Positions 49,254 to 58,807 of a DNA stretch of 64,000 nucleotides are shown piece by piece. Position 1 is the stretch's first letter, and each line of letters starts with the position of its first letter. The DNA is taken from positions 13,552 through 77,551 of the forward strand of contig NZ_BKZR01000013.1 in assembly GCF_008974225.1 (NCBI RefSeq). Direction: 5' to 3'. The notes under the pieces are model-generated. The model had not been told where the DNA came from. It searched no databases and was given only the letters and a program-made list of their open reading frames with translations. Position numbers and translations under genes: made by a program. The DNA is from Weizmannia acidilactici (GTDB lineage: Bacteria > Bacillota > Bacilli > Bacillales > Bacillaceae_C).

Positions 49254-50486
49254 TTATTTCCCAATTTCGGAGAGCTGCATCGTTTTTTTGCGGATTTCTT
49301 CCGGATCCACCTGGATGCGGGCAACGCCGGTTTCCATAGCCGCTTTGGCGACGGCAGCAGCAACAGCCGGGGCAACACGCGGATCAAACGGGCGCGGAAT
49401 GACATAATCCGCATTCAGCTCATGCTCTTCTATTAATCCGGCAATCGCATGAACGGCAGCTTGTTTCATTTTTTCATTGATATGGGTGGCGCGCACATCC
49501 AAAGCGCCTCTGAAAATGCCCGGGAAGGCAAGCACATTGTTGACCTGGTTCGGAAAATCGGAGCGGCCCGTGCCAATGACTTTTGCTCCTGCCGCTTTAG
49601 CGTCTTCCGGCATAATTTCCGGGTTCGGGTTCGCCATCGCAAAAATAATCGGATCCTGCTTCATCGATTGGACCATTTCTTTCGTAAGGGCCCCCTCAAC
49701 CGAAACGCCGATAAAGACATCCGCATCTTTGATCACATCTGCCAGTGTGCCCTTCTGTTTATTGTGGTTCGTATATTTGGCCACCTCGGATTTTACCTTA
49801 TTCATGCCGTACGGCCGCCCTTCGTAAATCGCGCCTTTTGAATCGCACATAATGATATCCCGGACGCCGAAGTGGTAAAGCAGCTTAATAATGGCAATGC
49901 CTGCAGCGCCCGCGCCGCTCGCCACAACTTTAATTTCAGACATTTGCTTACCGACAAGCTTCAAAGCGTTCACAAGCCCGGCAGCCGTTACGATCGCCGT
50001 ACCATGCTGATCATCGTGGAATACAGGTATATTCATTTCTTTCTTTAGTTTTTCTTCAATGACAAAGCAGTTCGGAGCGGCAATATCTTCCAAATTGACG
50101 CCGCCGAAAACCGGTTCCAACCGTTTAACGGTCCCGACAATTTCGTCAATCTCCGTCGTGTTCAAGCAAATCGGGAAGGCATCCACGCCGGCAAAGCTTT
50201 TAAACAAAATTGATTTTCCTTCCATTACCGGGAGTGCGGCTTCCGGCCCGATATTGCCAAGCCCGAGGACAGCGGTGCCGTCCGTGACGACCGCGACCAT
50301 ATTGCCTTTCATCGTATATTCATACACTGTTTCCGGCTTGTCGTATATCATCTTACAAGGCTCAGCTACACCGGGCGAATAGGCTAAACTTAAGTCTTTT
50401 GCATTTTTGACAGTGACCTTCGATTTGGATTCGAGTTTCCCTTTATGTTCGCGGTGCATATGTAATGCTTCTTCGCGCAATGACAT
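49254..50486 (-). CDS. ytsJ: Malic enzyme (YtsJ type)
   Basis: Decarboxylates malate to pyruvate; the YtsJ branch in B. subtilis is NADP-preferring. It has 410 residues from ATG 50486 (GGAG 8 bases upstream); the open frame extends further but lacks family similarity. Malic motif AYSPGVAEPCKMIYD with catalytic Tyr, metal-binding FHDDQHGTAIVTAAGLVNAL, and the nucleotide fold VVASGAGAAGIAIIKLL. Located between accD and dnaE, as in B. subtilis; it can supply NADPH next to fatty-acid synthesis genes. Confidence 0.95.
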   Translation of the reverse strand: MSLREEALHMHREHKGKLESKSKVTVKNAKDLSLAYSPGVAEPCKMIYDKPETVYEYTMKGNMVAVVTDGTAVLGLGNIGPEAALPVMEGKSILFKSFAGVDAFPICLNTTEIDEIVGTVKRLEPVFGGVNLEDIAAPNCFVIEEKLKKEMNIPVFHDDQHGTAIVTAAGLVNALKLVGKQMSEIKVVASGAGAAGIAIIKLLYHFGVRDIIMCDSKGAIYEGRPYGMNKVKSEVAKYTNHNKQKGTLADVIKDADVFIGVSVEGALTKEMVQSMKQDPIIFAMANPNPEIMPEDAKAAGAKVIGTGRSDFPNQVNNVLAFPGIFRGALDVRATHINEKMKQAAVHAIAGLIEEHELNADYVIPRPFDPRVAPAVAAAVAKAAMETGVARIQVDPEEIRKKTMQLSEIGK

Positions 50487-50588
50487 GAACCTCACTCCCC
50501 ATTCTAAACTGCACAATGGAACATTATGTGCTTTTCTTTTTAACAAGCCTATTAAACAATATAACATATTTATTCTTTTGAGAAAAAC

Positions 50589-53500
50589 TTATTTCAAAAT
50601 GACATTCCCTTCGCCGAGCAGCTGTTCCAGTTTTGCCAGGCATGCTTGATCAGGCCGGACCCAGTTTTTTTCCGGCAGCCGGATGGTCCTGTGTTCGCCC
50701 TCGTAATAAAGGATGACAGGGGAATGCCCCGGAAAAGCGCCAAGCACCCGTTTTACCTGCATGAGCATTGTATTTTTATTCGGAAGTGCGGGGATTTTCA
50801 TGTATAAGGTTTGCGTATTTTCCCCATGGAATTTTCCGGCCTCATAAAGCTTTTGGGCAATGACTTGAATTTTTCCTTTTCTGGTTTCAACATTGCCTTC
50901 AACAACGACAATCACGTCTTTTTGGCATAACGGGCTGTATTTTTTAAATACATCCGGAAATACGACGCACTCGATATCACCCGTTTCATCATTCATGTGA
51001 AGAAAAGCCATGAGGCCGCCGGTTTTCGTACGGATCGTCCTGATATCAGCAATATACGCGCCGGCCAGGATTTTCCGCATGCCGACCCGGAGATCCCCGA
51101 CAGGGAGGACATTTGCTTTTTCCCATTCCGGGCGGTACTGTTTAGCCGGATGCCCGGACAAATACAAACCCAAATACTGTTTTTCAAATGCAAGTTTATC
51201 CATCAAGGAAATCGGCTCTGTCTCCACATAGTTCGGTTCAATCCGGAACATTTCATCATCAAGGAACAAATCCTCCTGCTCTTCCTGCGGCTTCATGATT
51301 TCCGCGTGTTCAAGGGCGATGTCAATGCTGGCGAGCAGCACGGCCCTGTCTTTTCCAAATTCATCCAGGGCTCCCGATAACGTAAAAGCCTCTAAAATTT
51401 TCCTGTTCAATCCTCTTACACGCAGGACGAGGTCAAATAAACTTTTAAACGGGCGGTGTTTCCGTTCCCGAATCAGTTCTTTGATCGATGCATATCCGAT
51501 CCCTTTAATCGCGGCTAAACTGTAACGGATGGCGCCTTTTTCAACCGAAAACGGATAACGGCTGTGCTGGATGGACGGCGGCAAAATCCGGATGCCCATC
51601 AGCTGCGCTTCCCGGATATACTGGGCGATTTTGTCCTCGTTTCCGATCACGCTTGAAAGCAAACTCGCCATAAAATAAAGCGGATAATGCGCTTTTAAGT
51701 AAGCGAGCTGGTAAGCGATCATGCTGTAGGCAACGGCATGGCTGCGGTTAAAACCGTAATTGGCGAAGCGGACGATAAAATCATAAATAGTATTCGCCGT
51801 TTTTTCCTCATATCCTTTTTTTCGGGCTCCATTTATAAAATGCAGCCTTTCTTCATCCAAAACATCTTTTTTCTTCTTGCTGACCGCCCGCCGCAGCAAA
51901 TCTGCTTCTCCGAGCGTGAATCCAGCCATCCTGGAGGCAATCTGCATGATTTGTTCCTGGTAAACAATGACGCCGTACGTTTTTTCCAAAATCGGCTTCA
52001 GATCATCATGCGGGTATTCAACCGGCTTTAAACCGTGCTTCCGTTCAATATAAACCGTGATGTTTTCCATCGGACCCGGCCTGTAGAGGGCATTGACGGC
52101 GACAATATCTTCAAATTCGGTTGGCTTCAGTTTTTGCAATACTTTCCGCATGCCGTCCGACTCGAGCTGGAAAACGCCCGTAGTATTCCCGGAGCTTAAA
52201 AGCCGGAACGTTTCCGCATCATCAAGCTGCAGATCCTGCAGATGGATTTTTTTGCCTGTCCCTTTTTCAATGCCTGAAAGGATATGTTCCAGGATGGTCA
52301 AATTCCTTAAACCGAGAAAATCCATTTTCAACAGCCCAATTTCTTCGAGGTGATTCATCGGATACTGTGTTAAAAAAATGCCGTCATGTCCTTCTTGGAC
52401 CGGGATCACGTTGGCAAGCGGCTCCCTGCTGATAATGACGCCTGCCGCGTGGGTCGAAACGTGGCGCGGGAGTCCCTCGATCAGCAGCGCCGTTTGGAAA
52501 AGCTTCCGGTTCCGTTCCGACTGCCCGATCCATTCCCGGAGCGGGGTGGACACTTCATACGCCTTTTGCAGCGTCATGCCGGGCTGGGACGGGATAAGGC
52601 GTGACAACTGTTCCAGCTCTTTTGCTTCCAAACCGAAAATCCGGGCAACATCGCGGGCTGCTGCTTTCGCGGCAAATGTGCCGAAGGTGATGATCTGTGC
52701 GACATGTTGCCTGCCGTATTTTCCCGCCACATAACGGATCATCTCATCACGCCGGTGATCCGGAAAATCGGAATCGATATCCGGCATCGAAACCCGTTCC
52801 GGATTTAAAAACCGCTCAAACAAAAGCCCGTAGCGGATCGGGTCGACATCGGTAATTTTGAGGACGTATGCGACCAAAGAGCCGGCTGCGGAACCCCGCC
52901 CCGGGCCTGTCAAAATATGGTGCTCCCTTGCGTATTTCATAAAATCCCAGACAATAAGGAAATAATCGCTGAACTGCATTTCTTTAATGATTTTTAATTC
53001 ATATTCGAGGCGCCCAAAATATTCGCTTGACGGATCCGGCACACGCTCCAAAAGCCCTTTCCGGCACATGGCTTCCAAAAATTCATCTGCCGTCTTCCCG
53101 TTTTCAACGGGGAATTTCGGCAGCAGCCGCTGCCCCGTTTTGATTTCAACATGGCATGCGTGCGCGATTTTTTCAGTATTTTCCAGCGCCTCCGGATAGC
53201 CCGAAAAAAGCCTCTCCATTTCGTCCCGCGGCTTAAAGTCGTATTCATGGCTTGAAAGCCGCGGCCGGTTCTCATCGGACAGCTTCATCCCCGCTTTGAT
53301 TGCGAGCAGGCATTCATGTCCGAATGCATCTTCTTTTTTCAAATACTTGACGTTTGAAGTGACAACTTCCGGCACGTTCAGCTTTTTGGAAAGCTTGTGC
53401 ATTTCGCGGAGCACCATTTGCTCTTGCTCTGTCCCGTGATTTTGCAGAGAAAGATAGAAATCCGGCCCAAAAAGTTCCCGGTATCGGAGGGCGATTTCTT

Positions 53501-53933
53501 CCGCCCGATCCGCATCGCCGCGCAGGAATGCCTGCTCAATCTCCCCTTCCAAACCGGGCGTGAGGGCAAATAAACCTTCACTGTAAGAACGGAGCCATTT
53601 CGTTAAAATGCCGGGCTCGGTCCTGGTTTGGATCACGCTTGATATTTTTAATAGATTTTGGTAGCCTATATTATTTTTCGCAAGCAAAACAAGCGGGTAC
53701 GCTTTATCCTGCTCAAAGCTGCCCATCACATCTGCCGTTAAGCCGATAATGGGCTTTATGTCGTTTTCCCGGCACATCTTGTAAAAAGAAAAAACCCCGT
53801 ACATCGTGTTCCGGTCTGTAATGGCCAGCGTATCATACTGAAGCTGTTTGGCATATGCAGCCCATTTCGGGATGGAGACAGTGCTTTCCAGCAGGCTGAA
53901 TGCCGTTGAAACCTGCAAATGGACAAAACCCAT
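50589..53933 (-). CDS. dnaE: DNA polymerase III alpha subunit DnaE
   Basis: Error-prone C-family replicase that extends RNA primers on the lagging strand in Firmicutes before PolC takes over. It has 1114 residues. N-terminal PHP domain (about 1-200, FVHLQVSTAFSLLESTV), palm with GPGRGSAAGSLVAYVL and MPDIDSDFPDHRRDEMIRYV (catalytic Asp-x-Asp), fingers with VSKKKKDVLDEERLHF, an HhH (LAAIKGIGYASIKEL) and C-terminal OB fold (about 950-1050). Divergent from ytrH. Confidence 0.97.
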   Translation of the reverse strand: MGFVHLQVSTAFSLLESTVSIPKWAAYAKQLQYDTLAITDRNTMYGVFSFYKMCRENDIKPIIGLTADVMGSFEQDKAYPLVLLAKNNIGYQNLLKISSVIQTRTEPGILTKWLRSYSEGLFALTPGLEGEIEQAFLRGDADRAEEIALRYRELFGPDFYLSLQNHGTEQEQMVLREMHKLSKKLNVPEVVTSNVKYLKKEDAFGHECLLAIKAGMKLSDENRPRLSSHEYDFKPRDEMERLFSGYPEALENTEKIAHACHVEIKTGQRLLPKFPVENGKTADEFLEAMCRKGLLERVPDPSSEYFGRLEYELKIIKEMQFSDYFLIVWDFMKYAREHHILTGPGRGSAAGSLVAYVLKITDVDPIRYGLLFERFLNPERVSMPDIDSDFPDHRRDEMIRYVAGKYGRQHVAQIITFGTFAAKAAARDVARIFGLEAKELEQLSRLIPSQPGMTLQKAYEVSTPLREWIGQSERNRKLFQTALLIEGLPRHVSTHAAGVIISREPLANVIPVQEGHDGIFLTQYPMNHLEEIGLLKMDFLGLRNLTILEHILSGIEKGTGKKIHLQDLQLDDAETFRLLSSGNTTGVFQLESDGMRKVLQKLKPTEFEDIVAVNALYRPGPMENITVYIERKHGLKPVEYPHDDLKPILEKTYGVIVYQEQIMQIASRMAGFTLGEADLLRRAVSKKKKDVLDEERLHFINGARKKGYEEKTANTIYDFIVRFANYGFNRSHAVAYSMIAYQLAYLKAHYPLYFMASLLSSVIGNEDKIAQYIREAQLMGIRILPPSIQHSRYPFSVEKGAIRYSLAAIKGIGYASIKELIRERKHRPFKSLFDLVLRVRGLNRKILEAFTLSGALDEFGKDRAVLLASIDIALEHAEIMKPQEEQEDLFLDDEMFRIEPNYVETEPISLMDKLAFEKQYLGLYLSGHPAKQYRPEWEKANVLPVGDLRVGMRKILAGAYIADIRTIRTKTGGLMAFLHMNDETGDIECVVFPDVFKKYSPLCQKDVIVVVEGNVETRKGKIQVIAQKLYEAGKFHGENTQTLYMKIPALPNKNTMLMQVKRVLGAFPGHSPVILYYEGEHRTIRLPEKNWVRPDQACLAKLEQLLGEGNVILK

Positions 53934-54025
53934 TTTTCCACCGCCTTTTCAAATCATTTTTCCGCACCTATGTATGTTTTTTATTATACATGTTTTACGG
54001 CAGACAAAAAAGAAGGTATGTTCGC

Positions 54026-54056
54026 TTACATAAGTGCGCATGTTGTCCCATATATT
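54026..54056 (+). promoter_or_regulatory. Candidate SigE promoter of ytrH-ytrI
   Basis: CATATATT resembles the SigE -10 consensus CATACAHT with one mismatch, and an ATA-containing -35-like TACATAAG lies about 15 bases upstream. ytrHI are SigE-dependent in B. subtilis, which supports the reading. Confidence 0.45.
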
Positions 54057-54090
54057 TGTTAGTAATGAAGAACAAATGGGGATGGTTCGG

Positions 54091-54423
54091 TTGAGCGAAG
54101 GATTTTTTCCCGCATTTTTTAACAGTTATTTTATCGCATTCGGGGTCATGCTCGGCGGGACGTTGATCGGGGGACTGGCTTCATTCATTACGGGCGAGCC
54201 GCTTTTGACGGAAATCTCGAAAATCGCAAGGGGCCTGCGGATTTGGGCGATCATTGCCGCAATCGGCGGGACGTTCGATACCGTCTACAGTTTTGAAAAA
54301 GGATTTTTGGAAAGCGAAACAATGGTGCTGTTCAAGCAGTTATTACTGATCCTGTCGGCCATGGGCGGCGCCAAAACGGCAGCCCTCATTATATCATGGA
54401 TTACCCAGGAGAATGTGCTATGA
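54091..54423 (+). CDS. ytrH: YtrH-family sporulation membrane protein
   Basis: Mother-cell membrane protein needed for normal spore formation in B. subtilis. It has 110 residues from TTG 54091 with GGGG 9 bases upstream; ATG 54082 is also possible. Three hydrophobic segments: FNSYFIAFGVMLGGTLIGGL (about 10-30), a middle WAIIAAIGGTFDTVY and a C-terminal LLLILSAMGGAKTAALIIS. It overlaps ytrI by 4 bases (ATGA). Confidence 0.85.
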   Translation: MSEGFFPAFFNSYFIAFGVMLGGTLIGGLASFITGEPLLTEISKIARGLRIWAIIAAIGGTFDTVYSFEKGFLESETMVLFKQLLLILSAMGGAKTAALIISWITQENVL

Positions 54424-54926
54424 GAATTCCGCCTTTGTACCGGAAACCGAGCTGGCAGCGTTTTATGGCCGGGTTTATTGTCGGCGGCTGCATCAGCTGG
54501 CTGATTTTTCTTTATATGTTCGGTGTAATGCAGGAAAGGCAGGCACAGATCATTGAGCGGCAGGAAAAAACGATCCGGGATCTGCAGCAGGAAAAAGCGA
54601 TCTGGCAGGAAGATTATAAAAAGCTTAACCAAAAAAATGAAAAGCTCCTGACCATCCAAAGCATCGATGTGAAAATCAGCAACTATGAAAAATACGACAT
54701 CCAAGATTCGCAAAGCATTTTTGAAGCGGAAGAAGATATTAAGCATGATTTGAGCCCGCTGATTGCCAAGAATTTAAAAACCGCCTATTTGAACAAAGAA
54801 TTAATCATTCGGATGCTTGAAAATAAAACGATTAAGATCAACCACCGCCGCTATACGTTCAAAGTGCAGGACATCCTTTTTTACTCCACGATCCGGGTCC
54901 ATCTTCATTTAGAGCTGGCGGATTAA
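54420..54926 (+). CDS. ytrI: YtrI sporulation membrane protein
   Basis: Works with YtrH in sporulation; biochemical role unknown. It has 168 residues. One N-terminal membrane helix (about 16-38, GFIVGGCISWLIFLYMFGVM), then a coiled coil (about 40-75, Gln/Glu/Lys-rich) and a soluble C-terminal domain. Start ATG 54420 with AGGAG 8 bases before; an upstream in-frame ATG 24 bases away lies inside ytrH and lacks a Shine-Dalgarno sequence. Confidence 0.87.
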   Translation: MRIPPLYRKPSWQRFMAGFIVGGCISWLIFLYMFGVMQERQAQIIERQEKTIRDLQQEKAIWQEDYKKLNQKNEKLLTIQSIDVKISNYEKYDIQDSQSIFEAEEDIKHDLSPLIAKNLKTAYLNKELIIRMLENKTIKINHRRYTFKVQDILFYSTIRVHLHLELAD

Positions 54927-54927
54927 A

Positions 54928-54968
54928 AGGAAAGGCAGAACAGCATTCCACCGTATCTGCCTTCTTTT
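54928..54968. terminator. Bidirectional terminator between ytrI and nrnA
   Basis: AAGGCAGA and TCTGCCTT stem with T-rich sequence on both outer sides, between convergent genes. Confidence 0.82.
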
Positions 54969-55907
54969 CTAGCCTTCTTTGCACAGTTGGATCAAATCCT
55001 GCTTCACGGCTTCGACCACATCCCACGAATATACGGTTGCACCCGCCGCAAGCGGATGGCCGCCGCCGTTATACTTGCGGGCTAGCTCATTGATCACAGG
55101 GCCCTTGGAACGGAACCGGAGCCGGATTTGGTCGTCTTCTTCAATAAAGAAGCACCACGCCTTCAGTCCTTTTATGTCCCCAAGTGTGCTGACCAGCTGA
55201 GAAGCATCCCGCGGCGGCACCCCGAATTTTTGGATCAAATCTTTTTTCAGCACCACGACTGCCGCGCCATGTTCGAGGATCTCAAGATTTTGGTAGATAT
55301 ACCCCTGAAGCTTGATGACATCCGGCTCGACCTCATACATCTGGTTGAAAAGCGCCGTCCGGTCAAAATTATAACGGATCAGCTCCCCAGCGTAATCAAA
55401 TGTTTTTTCGGTCGCGCTCGGGTATAAAAATCTTCCGGTATCGCCCACAATACCGGCAAAAATGAGCCTTGCCGCTGCATCCGTCATGCGTAGCCCCTTC
55501 TCTTTTCCGGACAAATAAAACTCGTAAATCATTTCGCTGACCGACGATGCTTCTTCATCCACCCACTGGAGGTCGCCATATGCATCATGGTTCGGGTGAT
55601 GGTCGATTTTGATCAATTTTTCCCCGAGATTGTAACGTTGATCGCTGATCCGCTCCCGGTTTGCAGTATCGCAGACAATCACGAGCGCACCCCGGTATGT
55701 TTCGTCAGGGATATTGTCCATCCTGTTTAAATAGGCAAGGCCTGGTTCATTGTCCCCGGCCAGATAAATCTTTTTATCTGGAAAAGATGCTTTCAATATT
55801 TCCGCAAGGCCCCCCTGGGATCCGTAAGCATCCGGATCCGGGCGCACATGGCGGTGAACAATGATCGTTTCATACTGCTGGATGGTGTATAAAATTTCTG
55901 ATTTCAT
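54969..55907 (-). CDS. nrnA: Bifunctional oligoribonuclease/pAp phosphatase NrnA
   Basis: DHH/DHHA1 phosphoesterase that degrades nano-RNAs and dephosphorylates pAp. It has 312 residues from ATG 55907 (GAGG 6 bases before). DHH motifs: HRHVRPDPDAYGSQGGL, VIVCDTANRERI, IDHHPNHDAYGD and GIVGDTGRF. DHHA1 domain ends with RFRSKGPVINELARKYNGGG followed by HPLAAGATV. Confidence 0.96.
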   Translation of the reverse strand: MKSEILYTIQQYETIIVHRHVRPDPDAYGSQGGLAEILKASFPDKKIYLAGDNEPGLAYLNRMDNIPDETYRGALVIVCDTANRERISDQRYNLGEKLIKIDHHPNHDAYGDLQWVDEEASSVSEMIYEFYLSGKEKGLRMTDAAARLIFAGIVGDTGRFLYPSATEKTFDYAGELIRYNFDRTALFNQMYEVEPDVIKLQGYIYQNLEILEHGAAVVVLKKDLIQKFGVPPRDASQLVSTLGDIKGLKAWCFFIEEDDQIRLRFRSKGPVINELARKYNGGGHPLAAGATVYSWDVVEAVKQDLIQLCKEG

Positions 55908-56005
55908 CTTCTTCCTCATTTCCTGACAGTTTTGTATGGAATTCTCTTTTTCAATTTTATAAAATAGAAGAAAAATACTGACAGTATTTTTTCGGAGGTG
56001 GATTC

Positions 56006-56314
56006 ATGCCGCTGCTTGCTGCCCTGATTTTTGCGTCCCTTTGTTTCTACATTTATTTTAAAATAAAATATGTGCGCACCCCTTTGACAATTGAAAAAAA
56101 GTATGTTTCCGCAAAAGCCAATATGGCGCTCGGATCCTTTATCTTCCTGTTCGGCTTAAACGAGCTCTTTTTGTATCATACCGGCATCACATACGTCATT
56201 GCTTCTGTTTTTATGGCGCTCGGGCTCTTTAATGTTTCCGGCGGCTATAAAAGATTGCGCTTTTACGGGCCGTATATGGAAAAAGAAAAAAATGGGATCC
56301 GTTCCGCGCAATGA
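56006..56314 (+). CDS. ytpI: YtpI-like membrane protein
   Basis: Small conserved Bacillus membrane protein of unknown function. It has 102 residues, three hydrophobic segments (about 2-18, 42-58, 62-78), with a charged C-terminus (RLRFYGPYMEKEKN). GGAGG lies 8 bases before the ATG. It is divergent from nrnA and precedes ytoI as in B. subtilis, which is the main basis for the name. Confidence 0.8.
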   Translation: MPLLAALIFASLCFYIYFKIKYVRTPLTIEKKYVSAKANMALGSFIFLFGLNELFLYHTGITYVIASVFMALGLFNVSGGYKRLRFYGPYMEKEKNGIRSAQ

Positions 56315-56470
56315 GCGGAGGCCGGATGAAGGCCGCCCTACGCTTTTCTTTAGCCCAGCTCATGGCGCTATCGGCTAGTGAATTTCCCGCTCCCTCGCCG
56401 TGTTTCCTTTATCTCAGTTCGGGGGCTCGGAAGTTCTTACTCCAATAAGCGAGCGCCCTACGCTTTCTTA
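56315..56470. repeat. Intergenic region with paired GCCCTACGCTTT repeats
   Basis: CGCCCTACGCTTTTCTTTA (about 56334) recurs as CGCCCTACGCTTTCTTATTA (about 56454), near the end of ytoI. The second copy is preceded by a hairpin formed by GGGGGCTCG and CGAGCGCCC. No gene is visible. Confidence 0.5.
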
Positions 56471-57796
56471 TTACCTTTCAATGAGCTGGCACATGAGCAG
56501 AGCTTTGCCGACAAGGCTGCCGCGGCTGAAGACTTCAACATCGATTTTGGCAAATTTCCGGCCGGAGTCCAAAATTTTCGGGACAACCTGGATGGTGCTT
56601 TCCAGTTGGACCGGTTTGATAAAATAGATGGTCAAACTTTCAATGATGATATCGCCTTTTTTTCGCGAGCGTAAAAACCGATTGGCCACTTCGTAGACGA
56701 GCGTGGTGAAAACGCCGTATGAAATCGTCCCCAACGGGTTCGTCATTTGCGGCGTCACTTCAAACTGGTAATTGTCCGGATCTTCCGTTTTGGAGGAAGA
56801 GGCATCCAGCTGCGTTGTCACAATATTGTCGATGGTTTCCCCGACCTGCGGCTGCCTTTGTGTCATTTGCAGTTCTTTTAACACATCCTGACGGCTGACG
56901 ATCCCTTTCAGCCGGTTAAAATCATCCACAACCGGCAAAATTTCAATTCCTTCCCAAATCATCATATGTGCAACCGATGTAACGCTCGTTTTTTCGCCGA
57001 CCGTAATCGGGTTTTTCGTCATGACTTTTTCAATGCTTAAGCTGTTGTCGGTTTCCATAATATCCTTCGCTGTGATGATGCCGACAACTTTTAAATTGCG
57101 GTCGACCACGGGAAACCGCGAATGCTCCGTTTCCCTCTTTTTCCGGTACCAGTCCTGGACGGTGTCTGTCGTATATAAATAAGCCGTTCTTTCAATGGGC
57201 GTTAAAATATCTTCGACTAAAATAATTTCCTTTTTAATCAGCTGATCATACACAGCCCGGTTGATCATCGTCGCAACCGTAAACGTATCATAACTTGTCG
57301 AAATAATCGGCAAGGCTTTTTCGTCTGCAATTTTCTTCACATATTCTTCCGTATCGAATCCGCCGGTAATCAGGACGGCGGCTCCCGTTCTTAAAGCCAG
57401 TTCATGCGCGTCCACACGGTTCCCGACAATTAATAAACTGCCTGCTTCCGTGTACTTTGACATCGCTTCAAGCTCCATTGCACCGATCACGAATTTTGTG
57501 AGGGTTTTATGCAGTCCGGATCTTCCGCCCAGCACTTGTCCGTCAATGATATTCACCACTTCCGAGAATGTGAGTTTTTCTATGTTTTCTTTTTTCTTCT
57601 GTTCAATCCGGATGGTGCCGACCCGTTCAATCGTGCTGACATACCCTTTGATTTCGGCATCTTTAATCGCGCGGTATGCGGTCCCTTCGCTCACATTTAA
57701 AGCTTTGGCAATCTGGCGGACCGATATTTTTTCCCCGATCGGAAGCTGATTGATGTACTGCAGGATCTGTTCATGCTTCGTTGCCAAACGCTTCAC
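56471..57796 (-). CDS. ytoI: YtoI: HTH-DRTGG-CBS-hotdog regulatory protein
   Basis: Probable nucleotide- or acyl-CoA-sensing regulator; the true ligand is unknown. It has 441 residues with four parts in order: a winged-HTH (about 1-65, ISVRQIAKALNVSEGTAYRA), a DRTGG domain (about 75-180, GAAVLITGGFD), a CBS-domain pair (about 200-315, FPVVDRNLKVVGIITAKD and ILPVVDDFNRLKGIVSRQD), and a C-terminal hotdog thioesterase-like fold (about 345-441). The ATG lies on GGTGAAGCG context with a weak Shine-Dalgarno sequence. Confidence 0.88.
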   Translation of the reverse strand: MKRLATKHEQILQYINQLPIGEKISVRQIAKALNVSEGTAYRAIKDAEIKGYVSTIERVGTIRIEQKKKENIEKLTFSEVVNIIDGQVLGGRSGLHKTLTKFVIGAMELEAMSKYTEAGSLLIVGNRVDAHELALRTGAAVLITGGFDTEEYVKKIADEKALPIISTSYDTFTVATMINRAVYDQLIKKEIILVEDILTPIERTAYLYTTDTVQDWYRKKRETEHSRFPVVDRNLKVVGIITAKDIMETDNSLSIEKVMTKNPITVGEKTSVTSVAHMMIWEGIEILPVVDDFNRLKGIVSRQDVLKELQMTQRQPQVGETIDNIVTTQLDASSSKTEDPDNYQFEVTPQMTNPLGTISYGVFTTLVYEVANRFLRSRKKGDIIIESLTIYFIKPVQLESTIQVVPKILDSGRKFAKIDVEVFSRGSLVGKALLMCQLIER

Positions 57797-57925
57797 CCTC
57801 TTTCTTTTCGTATTTGTCCCGCTTTATCGTCAATCCTTATGTATCTTTTTAGGCAGATTATACGTATATATTTCTATTATAGATGGAAAAAGGGTTGAAT
57901 CGCAATGCAGTACTTTTCCTTCACA

Positions 57926-58004
57926 ACAAAAAAGCCGGGCATTGCCTTCAACGGTTAACCGCCGCAGCTTCAGCGCCCGCAAACCGCCGAAAAAATGCCC
58001 GGCT
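57926..58004 (-). terminator. Long terminator hairpin of the azoreductase gene
   Basis: Minus strand: 11-bp AGCCGGGCATT/AATGCCCGGCT stem enclosing a 50-base loop that itself holds GGCGGTTT-like pairs, followed by six T. Confidence 0.8.
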
Positions 58005-58009
58005 GCCAG

Positions 58010-58636
58010 TTAAAACTGTGCAGCTGCTTTTGTTGTCGCCTCTAAACCGTCCGCGATAATTTGGGCGGATTTCTCAGGAAATTGATTATGCCCTTCGATA
58101 ATGATTTCTACCGGATTTTGGATTCCCCACCAATTCAGTATATTTTTAACATAATTCATTGCCATTTCAGCGCTGCTGGCCGGTGCAACAGAATAGATGC
58201 CGCCGCGCGCACTAAGAAGCGCGATCTTTTTATCCCCTACTAAACCAACCGGGCCTTCAGCTGTATACTTAAATGTTTTGCCTGCTTGCGCCAAATAAGA
58301 AATATAAGTAATCATCGGCGCCGGCACGGTGAAGTTCCACATTGGAAAAGCCATAACGACCTTATCGGCCGCTAAAAACTGATCCAAATAACGGCCGACA
58401 AGTTCCGCCATTTTCTTTTCTTCCGGAGTCTGTGCAAGTCCCTGGCCCTGTTTAAAAAGGCCCATAATTGCAGTATTTCCGTAATACGGGAGTTCTTCCT
58501 TAAATAAGTCTAGTTCCGTGATTTGATCATTTGGATTGGCTTCTTTATATGTCTTTAAAAATGTTTCATACATTTTTACTGTTACAGATTGGTCCGCGCT
58601 GCGGTCATTTGCTTTGATGAATAAAACATCCGCCAT
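58010..58636 (-). CDS. azoR: FMN-dependent NADH-azoreductase
   Basis: Two-electron quinone/azo-dye reductase of the flavodoxin-like fold. It has 208 residues, typical length. The FMN phosphate loop is near residues 9-18 (KANDRSADQSVTVKMYETFL), the flavin segment FPMWNFTVPAPMITYISYL (about 97) and ALLSARGGIYS (about 140) are diagnostic. It is a single-gene unit with its own terminator. Not tied to neighbouring pathways; likely a thiol/quinone-stress detoxifier, which is inference from the family. Confidence 0.93.
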   Translation of the reverse strand: MADVLFIKANDRSADQSVTVKMYETFLKTYKEANPNDQITELDLFKEELPYYGNTAIMGLFKQGQGLAQTPEEKKMAELVGRYLDQFLAADKVVMAFPMWNFTVPAPMITYISYLAQAGKTFKYTAEGPVGLVGDKKIALLSARGGIYSVAPASSAEMAMNYVKNILNWWGIQNPVEIIIEGHNQFPEKSAQIIADGLEATTKAAAQF

Positions 58637-58755
58637 TTATATTTCCTCCTGATGTCCAAATATTTAAGCCAAACGGATGATAAGTATGATCGGCGAAAAA
58701 CACAAAGACATTATATAAATGAAATAAATTTTCAGCAAGCAATATGCACCGCAAC

Positions 58756-58800
58756 AAAAAAGCTCTCCCTGCACAGGATGATTGTGCAATGGAAAGCTTT
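58756..58800 (-). terminator. Intrinsic terminator of ytkL
   Basis: Minus strand: AAAGCT...AGCTTT outer pairs and TTGCACA/TGTGCA inner pairs, then TTTTTTG. Confidence 0.82.
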
Positions 58801-58807
58801 TTGAAAA

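Noticed and set aside
56315..56470. Structured small RNA gene
   Set aside because: A hairpin and paired repeats are visible but no promoter or terminator pair could be assigned, so only the repeats are reported.
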